This document shows, piece after piece, positions 14,144 through 16,392 of a stretch of 16,392 nt of DNA. The translations under genes and the position numbers were made by a program. The notes beneath the pieces were generated by a model that saw only the letters and a list, made by a program, of their open reading frames with translations, was not told the DNA's origin and made no database searches. Positions within the stretch are counted from its first letter, which is position 1. The number at the start of each line of letters is the position of its first letter. This stretch comes from Clostridia bacterium (GTDB lineage Bacteria; Bacillota; Clostridia; Oscillospirales; QAMX01): the NCBI GenBank assembly GCA_017556885.1, contig JAFYLV010000119.1, forward strand, positions 1-16,392, written 5' to 3'.

Positions 14144-14227
14144 ATGCAGATCGTCGTTGTGCGGGCGCCGGGATTTCTGCGGGGCATCCTGCGGGTGATC
14201 TTTGGGATCCGGCGGGAGGAAGGCTGA
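14144..14227 (+). CDS. spoVM: SpoVM-like sporulation peptide
   Basis: A 27-residue peptide preceded by a strong AAGGAGG (14126-14132). It reads MQIVVVRAPGFLRGILR followed by VIFGIRREEG. Set against B. subtilis SpoVM (26 residues) it keeps the length, M1, a basic residue at 7, Pro9, Phe11-Leu12, Gly14-Ile15, Arg17, Gly21 and the charged C-terminus. SpoVM is an amphipathic helix made in the mother cell. It recognises the convex forespore membrane and recruits SpoIVA to start the coat; Pro9 is important for localisation. The gene is followed immediately by a terminator and sits about 1 kb from sigE, which fits a sporulation role. The identification rests on pattern recall of a very short peptide. 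Confidence 0.72.
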   Translation: MQIVVVRAPGFLRGILRVIFGIRREEG

Positions 14228-14228
14228 A

Positions 14229-14265
14229 AAAACACCGGGGATGCTGGCGGCATCTCCGGTGTTTT
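14229..14265. terminator. Bidirectional terminator between spoVM-like gene and lipid kinase
   Basis: AAAACACCGG (14229-14238) pairs with CCGGTGTTTT (14256-14265). The stem continues inward through a G-T pair and GATG/CATC to a seven-base loop. TTTT ends the stem on the plus strand, and six A residues (14227-14232) give a U run on the minus strand. It begins right after the stop codon of the SpoVM-like gene. Confidence 0.88.
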
Positions 14266-14272
14266 GCGTGTA

Positions 14273-15172
14273 TTACAGGATCATGCGGATGACATTGTGC
14301 AGGTTTCGCACGGTAACCTCGGTGACTTTGCCGCCGAATTCTCCGTCAATGGTCCAGGGGGTGGGGGCGGCGAGACGGAAGGAGGCCTCGCGGCAATGGC
14401 GGAAGGAAATACCGGCCACATCCTCAAAGCGGGAGGTGGTCAGCGCCTGCAGGATGCGCACAAGCTCGGCGGGATTTTCGGGATAACGGATGAGCATGAG
14501 CTCAAAAAGACCGTCGGCAAAGTCCACCTGGCCGGGCTTGAGCTTCAGCAGTCCGCCCATGGAGGTGGAGTTGCACACCGCGCCGAAGATAAACTTGCCG
14601 GAAAATTCCTCGCCCTCTGCGGTGGCGGTGAGCTCCGTGTAGCGGATAGAGCCGATGCTCTTGATGCCGTCAAGGACGTAGGCAAGATGGCCGAGGGCAT
14701 TTTTCAGGCTCTGGGGAGTACTGTAGGAACTTTCGGTGAAGGCACCGAAGGAGGCAACGTAGGTGAAAAAACGGTCACCGAAGCCGCCGATGTCCAGCGA
14801 CTTGGGCTCACCGTCTGCCACGCGGTCCGCCGCGGCGAGAATATCGGTTGGCAGCTTCAGGGAAGCGGCAAAATCGTTGGTGCTGCCGCAGGGAATATAA
14901 CCGATGGCGGGACGCTCCGCCTCCGGAAGATCCATAAGACCGGTGACACATTCGTTAAGGGTGCCGTCGCCGCCGCAGCAGGCAACGGTGTCGTAGGTAA
15001 GGCCGAGGGCGCGCACGTATTCGGCGGCATCGCCCCGGCGGAGAGTGAACTTCACATCCACATCATAGCCGCCGGAACTTAAGCGGGCAAAAACCTCGGG
15101 CAGCAGGGGAATGATCTTTTTTTGCCCCGAAGTGGGGTTGACGATGAGAAGCAGGCGACGCCGGTCGGACAT
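14273..15172 (-). CDS. Diacylglycerol kinase family lipid kinase (YegS/BmrU/DgkB-like)
   Basis: A 299-residue lipid kinase. It has the N-terminal LLIVNPTSGQKK loop (8-19), the nucleotide-binding CCGGDGTLNE (65-74), GSTNDFAASL (96-105), an FADGLFEL metal-site segment (218-225) and TIDGEFGG (274-281). The family phosphorylates diacylglycerol or related lipids with ATP at the inner face of the membrane. In Gram-positives DgkB recycles diacylglycerol left by lipoteichoic acid synthesis. Which lipid is used here is not determined. AAGGGGGG serves as ribosome binding site for ATG 15172. It has its own consensus promoter directly after sigE, yet no terminator separates it from sigE, so readthrough during sporulation is possible. 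Confidence 0.88.
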   Translation of the reverse strand: MSDRRRLLLIVNPTSGQKKIIPLLPEVFARLSSGGYDVDVKFTLRRGDAAEYVRALGLTYDTVACCGGDGTLNECVTGLMDLPEAERPAIGYIPCGSTNDFAASLKLPTDILAAADRVADGEPKSLDIGGFGDRFFTYVASFGAFTESSYSTPQSLKNALGHLAYVLDGIKSIGSIRYTELTATAEGEEFSGKFIFGAVCNSTSMGGLLKLKPGQVDFADGLFELMLIRYPENPAELVRILQALTTSRFEDVAGISFRHCREASFRLAAPTPWTIDGEFGGKVTEVTVRNLHNVIRMIL

Positions 15173-15217
15173 GGGCCATTCCCCCCTTTTTAACGTTCGG
15201 AATATATACTACAAGAG

Positions 15218-15246
15218 ATTATACTCCGCCGCCTCTTTCTTGTCAA
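15218..15246 (-). promoter_or_regulatory. Exact consensus sigma-A promoter for lipid kinase gene
   Basis: On the minus strand TTGACA (15241-15246), a 17-base spacer and TATAAT (15218-15223), both boxes perfect. The -35 box starts on the base after the sigE stop codon TAG (15247-15249). The leader is about 40 bases long and includes the AAGGGGGG ribosome binding site. Confidence 0.92.
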
Positions 15247-15954
15247 CTAAAGTCCGCGTCCGAGCTCTCGCCGCAGCCGGGCGAGAATGCGCTTTTCGAT
15301 GCGGGAGATGTAGGACTGGGAGATGCCCATGACGTCCGCCACCTCCTTCTGGGTCTTTTCCCGCTGGCCGCGCAGACCGTAGCGCATCTCGATGATGCGC
15401 CGCTCCCGGGGAGAGAGCCGGTCCACCGCCCCGAGAAGCAGCGCCCGGTCGTCCTCTTCCTCCAGCGGGCGGAGGGCCTCGCTGTCATCGGTGCCGAGGA
15501 TGTCGGATAAGAGCAGCTCATTTCCGTCGCCGTCGGTGTTTAAGGGCTCGTCGATGGAGATCTCCGTGCGCTGGCCGGCGGTCTTGCGCAGATGCATAAG
15601 GATCTCGTTTTCGATGCATCGGGAGCAATAGGTGGCAAGCTTGATGTTTTTCTCCGGCAGAAACGTGTTGATGCCTTTGATGAGTCCGATGGTGCCGATG
15701 GAGATAAGATCCTCCAGCTGGATGCCGGTGTTTTCAAATTTCTTCGCGATATAGACCACCAGCCGCAGATTGTGCTCAATGAGTACGTCCCGCACCCGGT
15801 CCCGATCCTGCCCGAGCACCGAAAGCAGGTAGGCCTCTTCCTCCGGGGAGAGGGGCGGTGGCAGGGTGTCCGAGCCGCCGATGTAATACACCCCGCGTCC
15901 GGGAAGTAGGGTATAGAGATGAATTATGAGACGTTTCAACAGGGTCTTCAACAT
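15247..15954 (-). CDS. sigE: RNA polymerase sporulation sigma factor SigE (pro-form)
   Basis: At 235 residues this matches SigE closely in length and sequence. A basic, hydrophobic pro-sequence (MLKTLLKRLIIHLYTLLPG) precedes VYYIGGSDTLPPPLS. By analogy with B. subtilis, cleavage should fall between Y23 and Y24, giving a pro-region about four residues shorter. Region 2 shows NLRLVVYIAKKFENTG, EDLISIGTIGLIKGINTF and LATYCSRCIENEILM. Region 4 shows SPRERRIIEMRYGL and VADVMGISQSYISRIEKRI. It directs mother-cell gene expression after cleavage by SpoIIGA, encoded immediately upstream (25-base gap). ATG 15954 is chosen over an in-frame start at 16014 because TTTTTGGAGG lies just before it and the family starts here. 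sigG does not follow. Confidence 0.96.
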   Translation of the reverse strand: MLKTLLKRLIIHLYTLLPGRGVYYIGGSDTLPPPLSPEEEAYLLSVLGQDRDRVRDVLIEHNLRLVVYIAKKFENTGIQLEDLISIGTIGLIKGINTFLPEKNIKLATYCSRCIENEILMHLRKTAGQRTEISIDEPLNTDGDGNELLLSDILGTDDSEALRPLEEEDDRALLLGAVDRLSPRERRIIEMRYGLRGQREKTQKEVADVMGISQSYISRIEKRILARLRRELGRGL

Positions 15955-15979
15955 GTTTCCTCCAAAAAGCGGAACAAAA

Positions 15980-16392
15980 TCAGATATCGCCAACCAATGC
16001 GCGGGCTCCGGCATCGGAGATGGGCATGGGGCTGAGAGCCACCAACCCCGCCACTGCGCGGCCGTCCACCGTCAGCCGGTCGGGGCGGAAGGCGGGAAGC
16101 AGGGCGCTGCCGGTTACCGTCCGGCAGGGCACAAGGCGGAAGCGGCTGCGGTCACTTTCGGGAAGCTCGGCGAGCACGGGGAGCCCTTCGGCAGGTACCC
16201 GCCGCAGCAGGCGCAGCGTGTCCGGAGATACAAGGCTTTGGAGAAGCATTTCCTCCGCCAAAATGACCGGTATGTTGCTTGCCGGATCCCGCAGCGTGCA
16301 GCCGGGATCCAGCCGGGCATCAAAAACGGCGGCACGGCCCGCTGCCTCGCAGCGGATGCGCCGCAGTATTCCCGAGCCGACGCGGGAACACC
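15980..16392 (-). CDS. spoIIGA: Sporulation sigma-E processing peptidase SpoIIGA, C-terminal part
   Basis: The reading frame enters from the right edge and ends at 15980, giving the last 136 residues. The N-terminal membrane half lies outside the window. The segment ARLDPGCTLRDPASNIPVIL (coded about 16259-16318) corresponds to the aspartic-protease active-site stretch of SpoIIGA. Later FRLVPCRTVTGSALLPAFRP and the DGRAVAGLVALSP stretch fit the family C-terminus. SpoIIGA cleaves pro-SigE at the septum in response to a forespore signal, and its place directly before sigE supports the call. The active-site motif reads D-P-G-C (16298-16309) rather than the usual D-T/S-G-N. The TTG at 16261 is an internal codon, not a start. 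Confidence 0.85.
   Translation of the reverse strand, partial: CSRVGSGILRRIRCEAAGRAAVFDARLDPGCTLRDPASNIPVILAEEMLLQSLVSPDTLRLLRRVPAEGLPVLAELPESDRSRFRLVPCRTVTGSALLPAFRPDRLTVDGRAVAGLVALSPMPISDAGARALVGDI

Noticed and set aside
13933..14292. 119-codon plus-strand frame overlapping the two small genes
   Set aside because: It runs through the ribosome binding sites, both small genes and the terminator in another frame. The two small genes have much better start signals and one matches SpoVM.
1..16392. tRNA, rRNA or riboswitch sequences
   Set aside because: No cloverleaf, rRNA-like or known riboswitch core was recognised by eye in the intergenic gaps, all of which are short and explained by promoters or terminators.

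Overview
The window looks like a chromosomal segment of a spore-forming, Gram-positive Clostridia, most likely a gut Oscillospirales/Ruminococcaceae-type organism. This is inferred from the sporulation genes sigE, spoIIGA and a spoVM-like gene, an oxygen-sensitive radical SAM maturase, lipoproteins with Gram-positive-type signal sequences, strong AGGAGG-like ribosome binding sites, sigma-A promoters with near-consensus TATAAT boxes, and a GC-rich coding background. The species cannot be named from the sequence alone.

Layout. (1) 1-630 is an AT-richer island. It holds a DUF559/Vsr-like nuclease gene (167-586) bracketed by two inverted copies of a hairpin-rich repeat (104-165 and 511-563), then a perfect terminator hairpin. 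(2) 675-4272, minus strand: two overlapping half-transporter genes that form a heterodimeric ABC exporter of the BmrCD/LmrCD type. (3) 4483-6652, plus strand: an anaerobic sulfatase-maturase-type radical SAM protein and a DUF4432 aldose-epimerase-like protein. (4) 6717-8729, minus strand: two tandem SurA/PrsA-like foldase lipoproteins. (5) 8923-9901, plus strand: a YhcH/NanQ-type sugar anomerase and a GNAT-like protein. (6) 10014-13839, minus strand: a tight four-gene operon in the transcribed order CPBP membrane protease, DegV, UDP-ManNAc-type dehydrogenase (WecC-like), NagB-like deaminase, driven by a strong promoter at 13879-13907. (7) 13982-14227, plus strand: two very small translationally coupled genes, a 48-residue membrane peptide and a 27-residue SpoVM-like peptide. 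(8) 14273-15172, minus strand: a BmrU/DgkB-type lipid kinase with an exact TTGACA-N17-TATAAT promoter. (9) 15247-16392, minus strand: sigE and the 3' end of spoIIGA, which runs off the window.

How the genes relate. The right end is sporulation territory. SpoIIGA is the protease that activates pro-SigE, and SpoVM is a mother-cell coat-assembly peptide normally made under SigE control. The usual third gene of the spoIIGA-sigE-sigG cluster is not in place; the lipid kinase and the SpoVM locus follow instead. The middle is envelope and sugar housekeeping: exporter, foldases, CPBP protease, UDP-sugar dehydrogenase, amino-sugar deaminase and two sugar-anomer enzymes. Convergent gene pairs are separated by compact hairpins with A/T tracts on both sides, so they can act in both directions. 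No intergenic gap exceeds about 210 bases.

The most unusual observations are the nuclease gene whose ribosome binding site and C-terminal tail are both made from the bracketing repeat, the SpoVM-like peptide with its coupled membrane peptide, and a SpoIIGA active-site motif reading DPG instead of DTG/DSG.
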